From: Bacteroidota bacterium
Lineage (GTDB): Bacteria > Bacteroidota > Ignavibacteria > Tepidaquicellales > Tepidaquicellaceae
DNA: 57,659 nucleotides
Reading direction: 5' to 3'
Assembly: GCA_018266875.1 (NCBI GenBank)
Contig: JAFDZR010000052.1
Location: 1-57,659 of the forward strand
A program made the translations under genes and the position numbers. Below the pieces are notes generated by a model that had not been told where the DNA came from, did no database searches, and saw only the letters and a list, made by a program, of their open reading frames with translations. Below, in pieces: positions 1 to 8,421 of the stretch; position 1 is the stretch's first letter, and each line of letters begins with the position of its first letter.

Positions 1-224
1 GATGGGTAGTTGTATTTTTTGTTTGTGGTTAAACTAAAATACTTACTATGGATCTTTTCTTCCATAGACTGGCCATTTTTTATTTCATCGTTTTGGACAG
101 GTATGGTTTTTTTTACATTTACTTAATATTCCTTTGTTGATTAATTGATATGAAATGAGTAATTTTACATATAATTTCAATTCGAACATGTAACTAATTT
201 TTATAACTTAACCCAAATTCAATC

Positions 225-1520
225 ATGCGTAAATTAATTTTACTATTTTGTTTTGTATTTCTTTCCTCTGCATCTTTTGCACAGTTAGTAAATGAAAATT
301 TCAGCTATCCTGCCGGTGATTCACTTACCCAGCATGGATGGACGGCTTTTTCAGGTGCAGGTTTTGCTTTATTTGTAACAACTCCGGGTCTGACTTTTAC
401 GGGATATCCCGGATCAGGAGTAGGTAATGCAACTACTCTTACTCTTACATCAGCATCAGCTCAGGATGCATATGTACCGTTTTCAATTAATAAATCATCC
501 GGAAGCGTGTATGCATCCTTTATGGTTAGAATAGATACTGCTACAACCGACGGAAATTATTTTGCAGCATTTCTGCCTTCCAATTCAACGTCAAATTATT
601 TCGGCAGGGTATATGCAAGACGCGCTGCAAACGGTTCTATAGCTTTTGGAGTTAGTAAATCCTCAACAAATGCAACTATTCTGGCTTCCTACGGCGATTC
701 AGTTTATACCAAGGGAACTACCTATGTTGTAGTTGTCAAATACAAATTCAACACCGGTACAACTACTGATGACGAAGTCAGCTTATTTGTATTCACAGCT
801 GCGGTTCCTGCTGTTGAACCTGCACCATATGTAGGTCCGGTTACAACCACACAGACAGACGTAGCACCTGATCTCGGCAGATTTGCTTTAAGACAGGGTG
901 CTTCAGGAGCAGCATTAACACCGGGATGTGTAGTTGACGGAATAAGAGTTACAGGAGCCTGGAATCCTGCAATCTGGAATTTCAAGATGGCGATTCAGGG
1001 ATTGTTTAACGGAAGTACATTGAATATTACAGATACTGTAAATATTTATGTAAGAAATAATATATCACCATATGCAGTAGTTGATTTTGCAACTTCCACA
1101 ATAAATTCTTCCACTTTGACAGGAAATTATGAATTTGACGCTGTACCAAACGGAACTTATTATTTTGAAGTAAAATACAGAAATACTCCGATCTACAGAA
1201 ACGGAATTACAACATGGTCAAAAGCCGGCGGTGAAGTATTAACAAGGACTCCCGGAAGTTATGATTTCACTACATCAGCTGCAAAAGCTTTCGGAAGCAA
1301 TCAGATTCAGATCGGATCTGTTTTTAATATTTACAACGGTGACGTTAATCAGGACGGTGTAATTGATCTTTCAGACGGTTCACTTATAGATAATGATGCA
1401 TTTAATTTTTCAAGCGGTTATCTGAACACTGATCTTACCGGAGACGATATTGTTGATCTTTCAGATGTATCAATAGCAGATAACAACGCTAATAATTTTG
1501 TGAGTGTAATAACTCCTTAA
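225..1520 (+). CDS. Secreted protein with LamG-like region and dockerin-like C-terminus
   Basis: Protein of 431 aa with a clear Sec signal peptide (residues 1-19, ending SFAQ). Residues about 23-245 form a beta-rich region that matches the middle of the secreted protein at 3036-4394 (both begin ENF-YP-GDSL--HGW and continue through GYP...GNA). The last 60 residues hold two calcium-loop-like repeats, DVNQDGVIDLSD and DLTGDDIVDLSD, each followed by a D/N-rich helix ending in NF, which resembles a type I dockerin. It lacks the T9SS sorting domain found on its three downstream neighbours. A hairpin terminator follows at once, so it is probably a single transcription unit. The binding partner or substrate is unknown; export is secure, function is not. 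Confidence 0.85.
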   Translation: MRKLILLFCFVFLSSASFAQLVNENFSYPAGDSLTQHGWTAFSGAGFALFVTTPGLTFTGYPGSGVGNATTLTLTSASAQDAYVPFSINKSSGSVYASFMVRIDTATTDGNYFAAFLPSNSTSNYFGRVYARRAANGSIAFGVSKSSTNATILASYGDSVYTKGTTYVVVVKYKFNTGTTTDDEVSLFVFTAAVPAVEPAPYVGPVTTTQTDVAPDLGRFALRQGASGAALTPGCVVDGIRVTGAWNPAIWNFKMAIQGLFNGSTLNITDTVNIYVRNNISPYAVVDFATSTINSSTLTGNYEFDAVPNGTYYFEVKYRNTPIYRNGITTWSKAGGEVLTRTPGSYDFTTSAAKAFGSNQIQIGSVFNIYNGDVNQDGVIDLSDGSLIDNDAFNFSSGYLNTDLTGDDIVDLSDVSIADNNANNFVSVITP

Positions 1521-1543
1521 TCATAGTTAACAGAAATTTATTC

Positions 1544-1574
1544 AGAGTGGGGATTTTTATCCCCGCTCTTTTTT
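1544..1574 (+). terminator. Rho-independent terminator
   Basis: A 10-bp stem with one G-T pair (AGAGTGGGGA / TCCCCGCTCT), a 6-nt loop and a T run lies 23 bases after the stop of the gene ending at 1520. It overlaps a possible GTG start at 1547 of the next gene, which argues for that gene's later ATG. Confidence 0.85.
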
Positions 1575-1594
1575 ATTTTAGGTCTGTCTTTAAA

Positions 1595-2746
1595 ATGAAA
1601 ATAATAACAGTATTATTTTTATCTGTATTTTATTCAGGTTTATCATTCGGAACAAATCCTGAATATTACCTTACTGCCGGGAACGCAGTCCAGACCGGAG
1701 CAAATTCCCTGGAATTTGACATTATGATGATCCACACCAATAGTTCTGTATCCACTTTTGAATATGCGGGCGGTCAGTACTTCTTTGATTTTAATTTAAA
1801 TATCAGTAACGGAGGAGCTCTTATATATTCAATTTTAAGCTCCGATCTTCCTTCAGCGCTTCAGCCCAGAAATCCGGTTGTTTATACAACAGGCGGCTCA
1901 ATGCAGTTAAGGCTTTCCATTAATAATATACCAAATCCCGGAGAAGGTTATATCATAAGCAGTGTTCTGCCCGGAACAAAACTGGCAAGGATGAGACTCT
2001 CCACAAATGCAGAAACATTCAGTGTGCAGTATTTTTCTTTAAGATGGAGGAACGGACCTGAAAATCCATATACTAAGATCTATGCATTTGTTAACTCTTC
2101 CCTGACTGAAATAACAAATCCGGCATTCCATAATATAGATTCCATCAATCATCCGCTTCCCGTAGAACTTACATCGTTCAGTTCCGAGATAATTTTAAAT
2201 AATGTGAAATTGAACTGGAGCACTTCGCATGAGTTGAATAATTCCGGATTTGAAATTCAAAGGAAAAGAGCATCCGATAATGAATATAAAATGACAGGTT
2301 TTGTAAATGGAAATGGTAGTACAAATGAAGCTGAAAACTACTCATTTACAGACAGGGGATTGCAGTCAGGTACTTATCATTACAGATTAAAGCAATTTGA
2401 TTATAACGGCAGTTATAACTATTATGACCTTAATTCAGAAGTCATAATTGGATTACCTCCTGATATTGCTTTAAAGCAGAATTATCCGAATCCATTCAAC
2501 CCGGAGACAAGAATAGATTATGAAACCCCGTATCAGGGATATGTCACGCTGGCAATATATAATTCAAGCGGCAAAGAAATAATACTGGAAAGGAATAAAT
2601 TTGTAAATCCAGGATATTATACAGTTTCAGTGAACTTTAATAACATCCGTAATGCATTATCCTCCGGAATCTATTTTTATAAACTGACTTTAAAAAATCC
2701 TGAAAGGGAATTTGTAAAAGTAAAGAAAATGATGTATCTTAAATAG
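1595..2746 (+). CDS. T9SS-exported protein with module A and an FN3-like domain
   Basis: The ATG at 1595 was chosen because it opens a textbook signal peptide (MKIITVLFLSVFYSGLSFG); an upstream in-frame GTG at 1547 lies inside a terminator hairpin. The mature protein (383 aa precursor) has three parts. The first is an N-terminal module of about 180 residues (EFDIMMIHTN, GQYFFDFN, SSDLP, PRNP, LRL-N, RMRLST) that recurs in the genes at 35609, 38019 and 40436. The second is an FN3-like domain starting PVELTSFSSEI and containing GFEIQRK and YRLKQFDYNG. The third is a C-terminal T9SS sorting domain with QNYPNPFNPETRIDY and GIYFYKL. It is predicted to be released or anchored at the cell surface. 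Ligand and role are unknown. Confidence 0.85.
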   Translation: MKIITVLFLSVFYSGLSFGTNPEYYLTAGNAVQTGANSLEFDIMMIHTNSSVSTFEYAGGQYFFDFNLNISNGGALIYSILSSDLPSALQPRNPVVYTTGGSMQLRLSINNIPNPGEGYIISSVLPGTKLARMRLSTNAETFSVQYFSLRWRNGPENPYTKIYAFVNSSLTEITNPAFHNIDSINHPLPVELTSFSSEIILNNVKLNWSTSHELNNSGFEIQRKRASDNEYKMTGFVNGNGSTNEAENYSFTDRGLQSGTYHYRLKQFDYNGSYNYYDLNSEVIIGLPPDIALKQNYPNPFNPETRIDYETPYQGYVTLAIYNSSGKEIILERNKFVNPGYYTVSVNFNNIRNALSSGIYFYKLTLKNPEREFVKVKKMMYLK

Positions 2747-3035
2747 CAGGAGTTTAGCAGATTGCTCAGATGCTTTATGCTATTGAATTAATCAATGGAT
2801 TGTAAAAATGAATTGGTAATTTGCTTTAATTTTCTTAATATGTATCGGAGTTCATAAAAAATTATCCCCGATAAAATGAGAAATCCGGAGTACTTATCTG
2901 ATGCATTTTACCTTAAGATCGATCATGGAAATGGAATCTGCATTTCGGAATTTATTCACCATGCAATTTTCCATTAAATATTTCAACTTCAGCATATAAA
3001 AACAAATTTCCATAAAATAAAACAAAACTATTAAA
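2747..3035. other. Intergenic region, nothing clear
   Basis: This AT-rich gap of 289 bases separates two secreted-protein genes. A weak imperfect hairpin (TATCGGAG / CCCCGATA, around 2842-2873) has no T run behind it. No open frame, tRNA or convincing promoter box was found. Confidence 0.5.
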
Positions 3036-4394
3036 ATGAAAAGAAATTACATTAAAAAAATTTCAAAAATCAGTACTTTACTGTTACTGTTGATAATGTT
3101 TTTTGCAAACAGTAATCTCAGAAGTACAACGCACACTGTTACGGTTGAAAATTTTATGTTTACACCCGCAAATTTAAATGTAAATGTTGGTGATACAATA
3201 AAATGGCAGTGGGTGAACGGGTCACACACAACAACCTGCAACGGAGTATTTCCCGGCACATCGCTTCCAAACGGCGCTGCTCCATGGGATTCCCCTATAA
3301 ACAGCGGCAGTACGGTATTTACTTATCATGTAACTGTTGCCGGAACATATATCTATAAATGTCAGCCTCATGCACCTGATATGGGTGGAATGATTACAGC
3401 AGGATCAAACAGTATTTTATTTACTGAAAATTTTGATTATCCGTCAGGTGATTCCTTAGGAGCTCACGGCTGGGTTTCATTCAGCGGCGGATCTACTAAC
3501 GTTCTTACTGTTACTTCCCCGGGACTTGTATATTCGGGTTATCCGCTTTCAAATATCGGAAACGCTGTCACAGCCGTGACCAGCGGTCAGGACGCATACA
3601 AGGACATGCTGGCAACCGATACAACAAACAGTCTTTACATTTCATTTATGGTAAATGTTACATCTGCGCAAAGCGCTGGTGATTATTTTACAGCTTTATT
3701 GCCGCCGACAAGTACAACATTATATACATCAAGATTTTATGCCAGAGATGCAGCAGGTTCTCTTCAGTTCGGAATCAGTAAATCATCCGCTACCTCAGGA
3801 GATATAATCTACGGAACTGAAAATTACAATTACGGAACGACTTATTTAATAGTAGTCAAATATATCAGAAATCCGGGAACAGCTGACGATCAGATGGTTG
3901 TGTACGTCTTCTCAAGCGGAATTCCTGCAACAGAACCTTCAACGCCTACTTTTGGTCCTGCAACAGGAACTACACCCGATAATCCAATAGGAAGAGTTGC
4001 CATAAGACAGGGATCATCAGCAAATGCTGCAGTTGAAAAGATAGACGGAATCAGAGTTTCCACTCAATGGAGTGATATCGCAACATCCGTTACGAATTAT
4101 GAGAATATAGTTTCCGAAAGTTTTGAGCTTTATCAGAATTATCCTAATCCTTTCAATCCTTCAACTTCAATAAAATTCAATCTTGCAGAAAGAGGATATG
4201 TAAATCTTACAGTTTACAATTCCATGGGAAGAGAAGTAAGCACTCTTATCAACGGAAATAAAGAATCCGGATTATATACTGTTAAGTTCAACGGAAGCGA
4301 CCTTACTTCAGGTATTTATTTTTATAAACTTACTTATTCCGGTGTTAACGGAAAAGCATTTTCAGAGACAAAAAAATTAATATTACTCAAGTAA
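3036..4394 (+). CDS. T9SS-exported cupredoxin-domain protein
   Basis: Secreted protein of 452 aa. After an N-terminal signal segment (residues about 8-30) comes a plastocyanin-like cupredoxin domain (about 33-123) with all type 1 copper ligands visible: H64 in GSHTT, then C109, H112 and M116 in YKCQPHAPDM. Residues about 130-345 repeat the LamG-like region of the protein at 225-1520. The last 85 residues are a T9SS sorting domain (QNYPNPFNPSTSIKF, GIYFYKL). The order suggests a surface electron-transfer or copper protein fused to a binding domain. The downstream gene starts 6 bases after the stop and carries a degenerate version of the cupredoxin domain, so the two are probably co-transcribed. 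Confidence 0.85.
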   Translation: MKRNYIKKISKISTLLLLLIMFFANSNLRSTTHTVTVENFMFTPANLNVNVGDTIKWQWVNGSHTTTCNGVFPGTSLPNGAAPWDSPINSGSTVFTYHVTVAGTYIYKCQPHAPDMGGMITAGSNSILFTENFDYPSGDSLGAHGWVSFSGGSTNVLTVTSPGLVYSGYPLSNIGNAVTAVTSGQDAYKDMLATDTTNSLYISFMVNVTSAQSAGDYFTALLPPTSTTLYTSRFYARDAAGSLQFGISKSSATSGDIIYGTENYNYGTTYLIVVKYIRNPGTADDQMVVYVFSSGIPATEPSTPTFGPATGTTPDNPIGRVAIRQGSSANAAVEKIDGIRVSTQWSDIATSVTNYENIVSESFELYQNYPNPFNPSTSIKFNLAERGYVNLTVYNSMGREVSTLINGNKESGLYTVKFNGSDLTSGIYFYKLTYSGVNGKAFSETKKLILLK

Positions 4395-4400
4395 CCAATA

Positions 4401-5369
4401 TTGAAATCAGGGTTTAAAATATTATTTGTTTTTATTTTTATTTCAGTTTTTAATCTGACGAATGATAATGTCAGATGTTCTGAAGTAACAGTAACAATAG
4501 AAAATAACGGAATTTCACCCGGTTCTGTTAATCTGATCGCGGGAGATATAGTGAACTGGGTCTTAAAAGACCCGGGTGAATTCCATATTGTTTGTGACGG
4601 AGTTAATTACGGGACTGTCCTGCCTTCCGGCGCTGAAAATATTGATGTGTTTTTAAATCAATATAAGCAGAGCTCATCTTATGCTATAAACCAGAAGGGA
4701 GTGTACGGATATAAAGTTTTCTCTCAGGATCATGAATTCACAGGTAAAATAACTGCGGGCTCTCCTCTTCCGGTAGAATTAACTGACTTTGTCGCCACAA
4801 CAATAAAAAATGAAGTAATACTTGACTGGAGCACAGGCGGGGAGATAAATAATGACAGGTTTGAAGTTCAGAGGATAGATGTAAGTAATCTTACTGATTA
4901 TAATCCGGAAAAGCTTACATTCAACACTGTTGGTATAATTAACGGCAACGGTACTTCTAATGAACATCATCACTACAGTTTTACGGACAGGAATCTGAAA
5001 AGCGGGAAATATCTTTACCGTCTAAAGCAGATAGATTATAACAGTAATTTTATATACCATTTTCTTTCCGATGAAATAGTCATAGGAATTCCGGCAAAAT
5101 TTTATATTTCGCAGAATTATCCGAATCCGTTTAATCCGACTACAAGTATTGGATATGAGATTCCGGAAGACGGAAACGTTGTGATAGCTTTGTTTAATTC
5201 AATCGGAACTGAAGTAAAAGTACTTGAGAACAGCTCAATGAAAGCGGGTTATCATTACATTACGCTTAACGGAACTGATCTCCCGAGTGGTGCATATTTC
5301 TACAGAATAAATTATATATCTTCAGGATTTAATAAAAGTATTACCAGGAAGATGCTTCTGATAAAGTAA
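4401..5369 (+). CDS. T9SS-exported protein with degenerate cupredoxin domain
   Basis: Protein of 322 aa starting at TTG six bases after the previous stop, so likely translationally coupled. A signal peptide (about 1-26) precedes a cupredoxin-like domain (28-120) that aligns with the upstream protein without gaps at the ligand loop. H62 is kept, but the Cys, second His and Met positions are V106, Q109 and F113, so type 1 copper binding is not expected. Residues about 122-235 are an FN3-like domain (PVELTDFVATTI, FEVQR, YRLKQIDYN). The C-terminus is a T9SS sorting domain (QNYPNPFNPTTSIGY, GAYFYRI). It may have kept the fold for structural or binding purposes. A strong terminator follows. Confidence 0.82.
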   Translation: MKSGFKILFVFIFISVFNLTNDNVRCSEVTVTIENNGISPGSVNLIAGDIVNWVLKDPGEFHIVCDGVNYGTVLPSGAENIDVFLNQYKQSSSYAINQKGVYGYKVFSQDHEFTGKITAGSPLPVELTDFVATTIKNEVILDWSTGGEINNDRFEVQRIDVSNLTDYNPEKLTFNTVGIINGNGTSNEHHHYSFTDRNLKSGKYLYRLKQIDYNSNFIYHFLSDEIVIGIPAKFYISQNYPNPFNPTTSIGYEIPEDGNVVIALFNSIGTEVKVLENSSMKAGYHYITLNGTDLPSGAYFYRINYISSGFNKSITRKMLLIK

Positions 5370-5410
5370 AAATTTCAATACCGTTTATTGAAAAAATCGA
5401 TTTTTTTAAA

Positions 5411-5442
5411 AGAGAGTCAGTTTACCGGCTCTCTTTTTTTTT
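5411..5442 (+). terminator. Rho-independent terminator
   Basis: An 8-bp stem (AGAGAGTC / GGCTCTCT, one G-T pair) is followed by nine T bases, 42 bases after the stop at 5369. It ends the first secreted-protein block. Confidence 0.88.
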
Positions 5443-5520
5443 GCATTTCTGAAAAGATCTTTTAATTCTAACGGACAGCTCTTTCCTGAAAATCAGAAAA
5501 AATAATGATATTTCTTCTTT

Positions 5521-5554
5521 AAAAAAAAAGATTCCCGGACAAATAATCCGGGAA
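5521..5554 (-). terminator. Terminator of tRNA-Ser
   Basis: On the minus strand a perfect 8-bp stem (TTCCCGGA / TCCGGGAA, 5532-5539 and 5547-5554) is followed by a run of T. It sits just 3' of the tRNA-Ser gene. Confidence 0.85.
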
Positions 5555-5557
5555 CCT

Positions 5558-5649
5558 TGGCGGAAGGGGAGAGATTCGAACTCTCGGTACAGTTTGACCC
5601 GTACGACGGTTTAGCAAACCGTTGGTTTCAGCCACTCACCCACCCTTCC
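5558..5649 (-). tRNA. tRNA-Ser (GCU)
   Basis: On the minus strand the acceptor stem GGAAGGG pairs with CCCTTCC, the anticodon loop TTGCTAA gives anticodon GCT, there is a long class II variable arm, and the T loop TTCGAAT is present. The 3' CCA appears to be encoded. It has its own promoter and terminator. Confidence 0.95.
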
Positions 5650-5677
5650 GGGTTTAAATAAGCTGAAAAGAATATCA

Positions 5678-5708
5678 CAAATATATTGCTTTATTATTGT
5701 GAATTCAA
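5678..5708 (-). promoter_or_regulatory. Bacteroidota-type promoter of tRNA-Ser
   Basis: Read on the minus strand: TTG (5706-5708), exactly 20 bases, then TATATTTG (5678-5685), 28 bases before the mature tRNA 5' end. This fits the -33 TTG / -7 TAnnTTTG consensus described for Bacteroidota. Confidence 0.75.
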
Positions 5709-5717
5709 TGATAGAAA

Positions 5718-7088
5718 TTATTTGATGGAAATGATATCGTTGTAAACAACAAATATCATAAAAGCAATTAATAATGCAAAACCCACATTCTGAAGTACAA
5801 GCTGTACTTTATATGGAACCGGTTTTCTTACAATTCCTTCATATACCAAAAGCATAAAGTGTCCGCCGTCGAGAGCAGGGAAAGGCATAATATTTATAAC
5901 AGCAAGAGATATTGACAGAAGCGCAATAAAACCAAGAAATGTAAATATGCCGCCTTCTGCTGACTGAGCTGATACCTGTGCTATTTTTATCGGTCCGCCG
6001 ATCGCCTTTTTAAACGGAACCTCGCCTTTAAAGATCTTGACAATCGTTTTAAAGAACAATTCAATTCCCAGATGATACATATCATAACCGGCCTTCGGAA
6101 TTGCTGAGATTACATTATATCTGATTTCCTTTACAGGACCGGTATATTTTGCCGCAATCATTATTCCTATTGTTGAGTCAGATGAAGGAGTTATCCTGCA
6201 GTCCATTTCAGAATTGTCTCTTTTCCACTTTATGTCTGATTCGGTATTTGCATTTTTCTTGATCAGATCAGTCAACTGCTGTGGATTGTCTACTGAAACA
6301 CCTCCGAATGATGTAATGATGTCTCCTTTTTTCAATCCGCATTTTTCAGCAGGCATTCCTGGAATTGTTTCATTTATTTCCGGTACAATACCTGAGGGAT
6401 ATATGCCAAAATTCTTTTCTATCAGATCTCCTGTTTTTTCTTTTGGGACTGAGACAAGTTTCTCAGTACCGTTTCTGTTTATGAGGAAATTCAGACTTTC
6501 ACCAAGATTTTCAAAATAAAGTTTTGCCTGAACATCTTCCCATGAATCAACTCCGGCATTGTTTATTTTCAGTATTTTATCTCCGGTTTTCAGTTCTGTA
6601 CTTACAGCAGGTGAATTTGCGGCTATATATCCGATGGATGTTGTATCTGTAAGTGACTTTCCTTTGATAAGAGTCAGAGCGTAAAAAATAATGAATGCCA
6701 GAAGAAAATTCATTATCACTCCGGCAGTTATCACGATCATTCTTTTCCAAACAGGCTTGGCTCTGTATTCCCAGGGCTGCGGTTCTTTGTCAATGAATTC
6801 CTTGTCCATGCTTTCATCTATCATCCCGGATACTTTGACATATCCCCCGATAGGGAAGGCGCATATTCTGTAATCTGTATTATCACCGAGGACAACTTCT
6901 TCATCGAGTTTGCCGAAAGTAAACCCGTTAATTTTATTGTATCCGAAAAGTCTGTAACCGATTCCCAGGGCAAATACCTCTGCTCTCATACCTGTTAATC
7001 TGGCTGCAATAAAATGTCCGAATTCATGTATGAAAACAAGAATCCCAATGACTATTAAAAAGTAAAATATTGTGTTTATTAATTCCAT
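5718..7088 (-). CDS. rseP: RIP metalloprotease RseP (site-2 protease)
   Basis: Inner-membrane M50 zinc protease of 456 aa that cuts transmembrane substrates such as anti-sigma factors and spent signal peptides. The catalytic HEFGH motif is at residues 21-25 in the first membrane helix, and the second motif NIMPFPALDGGH lies at about 399-410, with D407 as the third zinc ligand. Two PDZ domains lie between them (about 140-220 and 222-305; GDKILKINNAGVDSW and GDIITSFGGVSV). Length is normal for the family. It lies 88 bases downstream of dxr, a common pairing in bacteria, and two genes below an ECF sigma/anti-sigma pair that could be a substrate locus; that last link is inference. Confidence 0.95.
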   Translation of the reverse strand: MELINTIFYFLIVIGILVFIHEFGHFIAARLTGMRAEVFALGIGYRLFGYNKINGFTFGKLDEEVVLGDNTDYRICAFPIGGYVKVSGMIDESMDKEFIDKEPQPWEYRAKPVWKRMIVITAGVIMNFLLAFIIFYALTLIKGKSLTDTTSIGYIAANSPAVSTELKTGDKILKINNAGVDSWEDVQAKLYFENLGESLNFLINRNGTEKLVSVPKEKTGDLIEKNFGIYPSGIVPEINETIPGMPAEKCGLKKGDIITSFGGVSVDNPQQLTDLIKKNANTESDIKWKRDNSEMDCRITPSSDSTIGIMIAAKYTGPVKEIRYNVISAIPKAGYDMYHLGIELFFKTIVKIFKGEVPFKKAIGGPIKIAQVSAQSAEGGIFTFLGFIALLSISLAVINIMPFPALDGGHFMLLVYEGIVRKPVPYKVQLVLQNVGFALLIAFMIFVVYNDIISIK

Positions 7089-7176
7089 AAATATCCTAAA
7101 CGTTAAAGATAAATTATATATTATTAAAATAAGAGTTAAAAAAGAATATTTTTAACTTTAACCCATGAAATGATTT

Positions 7177-8337
7177 TCATGAATAATTTTTCAATACAGA
7201 TTCCCTGACTGTTTTATCAGTATATTTTATATTTGCAATGCTCATTTCGTTGGAGAAACCGGAATCGGAAAGAGCTTTATCAAGAATCTGTGAGATATCA
7301 TTAAATTTTATTTTATTTTCCAGAAAAAGATTTACGGCTATTTCATTTGCAGCATTCAATACCGTAGGATATATTCCACCTTTTGCAAGCGATTCCAGCG
7401 CAAGTCTAAGGCATGAAAACTTTTTAAAATCCGGTGGTTCAAAAGTAAGATTCATACTGTCTGTGAAATCCATTCTGGGATAATCATTAAATATCCTTTC
7501 TGGATATGTTAACGCATACTGAATAGGAAGTTTCATATCAGGAATTCCCAGCTGAGCTTTTATGGAACCGTCATTAAATTCAACCATAGAGTGAACTATA
7601 GACTGAGGATGGACAACAATCGAGATCTGTTCCGGTTCAAGATCAAAAAGCCATTTTGCTTCAATTACTTCAAGACCTTTGTTCATCATTGTTGCTGAAT
7701 CAATTGTGATCTTCTTTCCCATATTCCAGTTTGGATGGTTTAATGCATCCTCTAAAGTGGAATTTTTTATTTCTTCCTCATTTTTTTTAAGAAACGGTCC
7801 GCCTGATGCTGTGAGAATGATCCTGGAAATAGTGCTGTTCATTTCACCTGTAAGGCATTGGAATATTGCCGAATGCTCGCTGTCAATCGGGAGAAGAGTG
7901 CAGGATTTTTCCTTTAGCAGATCATTCACTATTGCGCCTGCAACAACAAGAGTCTCTTTGTTTGCAAGTGCAATTCTTCTTCCTTTCCTGATGGCATTTA
8001 CAGTAGGTTCCATGCCTGATATACCTACAAGTGAAGATATCAGCAGTGTAAAATCATCTCTGGCGGATAATTCAAACAATCCTTCTCTGCCTTTTAGTAC
8101 TTCAAGATTCCTGAATTCGTATTTTTCTTTAAATTTAGCGTACTGCCCTTCATCGGTAATAGCTACACCGGCAGGTGAAAATTTATTTATCTGATCGGCA
8201 AGAACGTCGATATTGGAATTTGCAGTCAGATACAAAACAGAAAAGTCCTTGCCGTTGTTATTAAGATTTTCAATTACGTTCAGTGAATTGCATCCGATTG
8301 AACCAGTTGAACCGAAAATACAGACTTTTTCTGACAT
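7177..8337 (-). CDS. dxr: 1-deoxy-D-xylulose 5-phosphate reductoisomerase
   Basis: Cytosolic enzyme of the MEP isoprenoid pathway that turns DXP into MEP with NADPH and a divalent metal. The protein is 386 aa, of usual length. The N-terminal Rossmann NADPH loop reads GSTGSIG. Further signatures are ANKETLVVAG, LPIDSEHSAIFQ and TASGGPF, with HPQSIVHSMVEFNDGS in the flexible-loop and metal region. The pathway's first enzyme, dxs, is at 13502-15418. It lies downstream of a terminator, so it probably starts a unit with rseP. Confidence 0.96.
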   Translation of the reverse strand: MSEKVCIFGSTGSIGCNSLNVIENLNNNGKDFSVLYLTANSNIDVLADQINKFSPAGVAITDEGQYAKFKEKYEFRNLEVLKGREGLFELSARDDFTLLISSLVGISGMEPTVNAIRKGRRIALANKETLVVAGAIVNDLLKEKSCTLLPIDSEHSAIFQCLTGEMNSTISRIILTASGGPFLKKNEEEIKNSTLEDALNHPNWNMGKKITIDSATMMNKGLEVIEAKWLFDLEPEQISIVVHPQSIVHSMVEFNDGSIKAQLGIPDMKLPIQYALTYPERIFNDYPRMDFTDSMNLTFEPPDFKKFSCLRLALESLAKGGIYPTVLNAANEIAVNLFLENKIKFNDISQILDKALSDSGFSNEMSIANIKYTDKTVRESVLKNYS

Positions 8338-8365
8338 GCTTAAATCTATGTTTGCTGATTAAATA

Positions 8366-8397
8366 AAAAACTCAAGAATATATATTCTTGAGTTTTT
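8366..8397 (-). terminator. Terminator after the sigma/anti-sigma/TlpA unit
   Basis: A near-perfect 15-bp inverted repeat centred on ATATAT (AAAAACTCAAGAATA and its complement) gives T tails in both directions. It sits between the TlpA-like gene (ends at 8422) and dxr (starts at 8337), both leftward. Confidence 0.8.
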
Positions 8398-8421
8398 AAA
8401 AAAATATTATTTTAAAAATTA

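Noticed and set aside
46..67. Hairpin CTATGGA / TCCATAG near the left end as a terminator
   Set aside because: The T run begins 8 bases after a weak 7-bp stem, and no gene is seen ending just before it.
1547..1594. GTG start giving a 16-residue longer secreted protein
   Set aside because: It lies inside a terminator hairpin and spoils the signal peptide; the ATG at 1595 gives a normal one.
7134..7157. A/T-only hairpin (GTTAAAAA / TTTTTAAC) between rseP and dxr as a terminator
   Set aside because: The stem has almost no G-C pairs and no good T run follows on the transcribed strand; rseP and dxr are probably co-transcribed.
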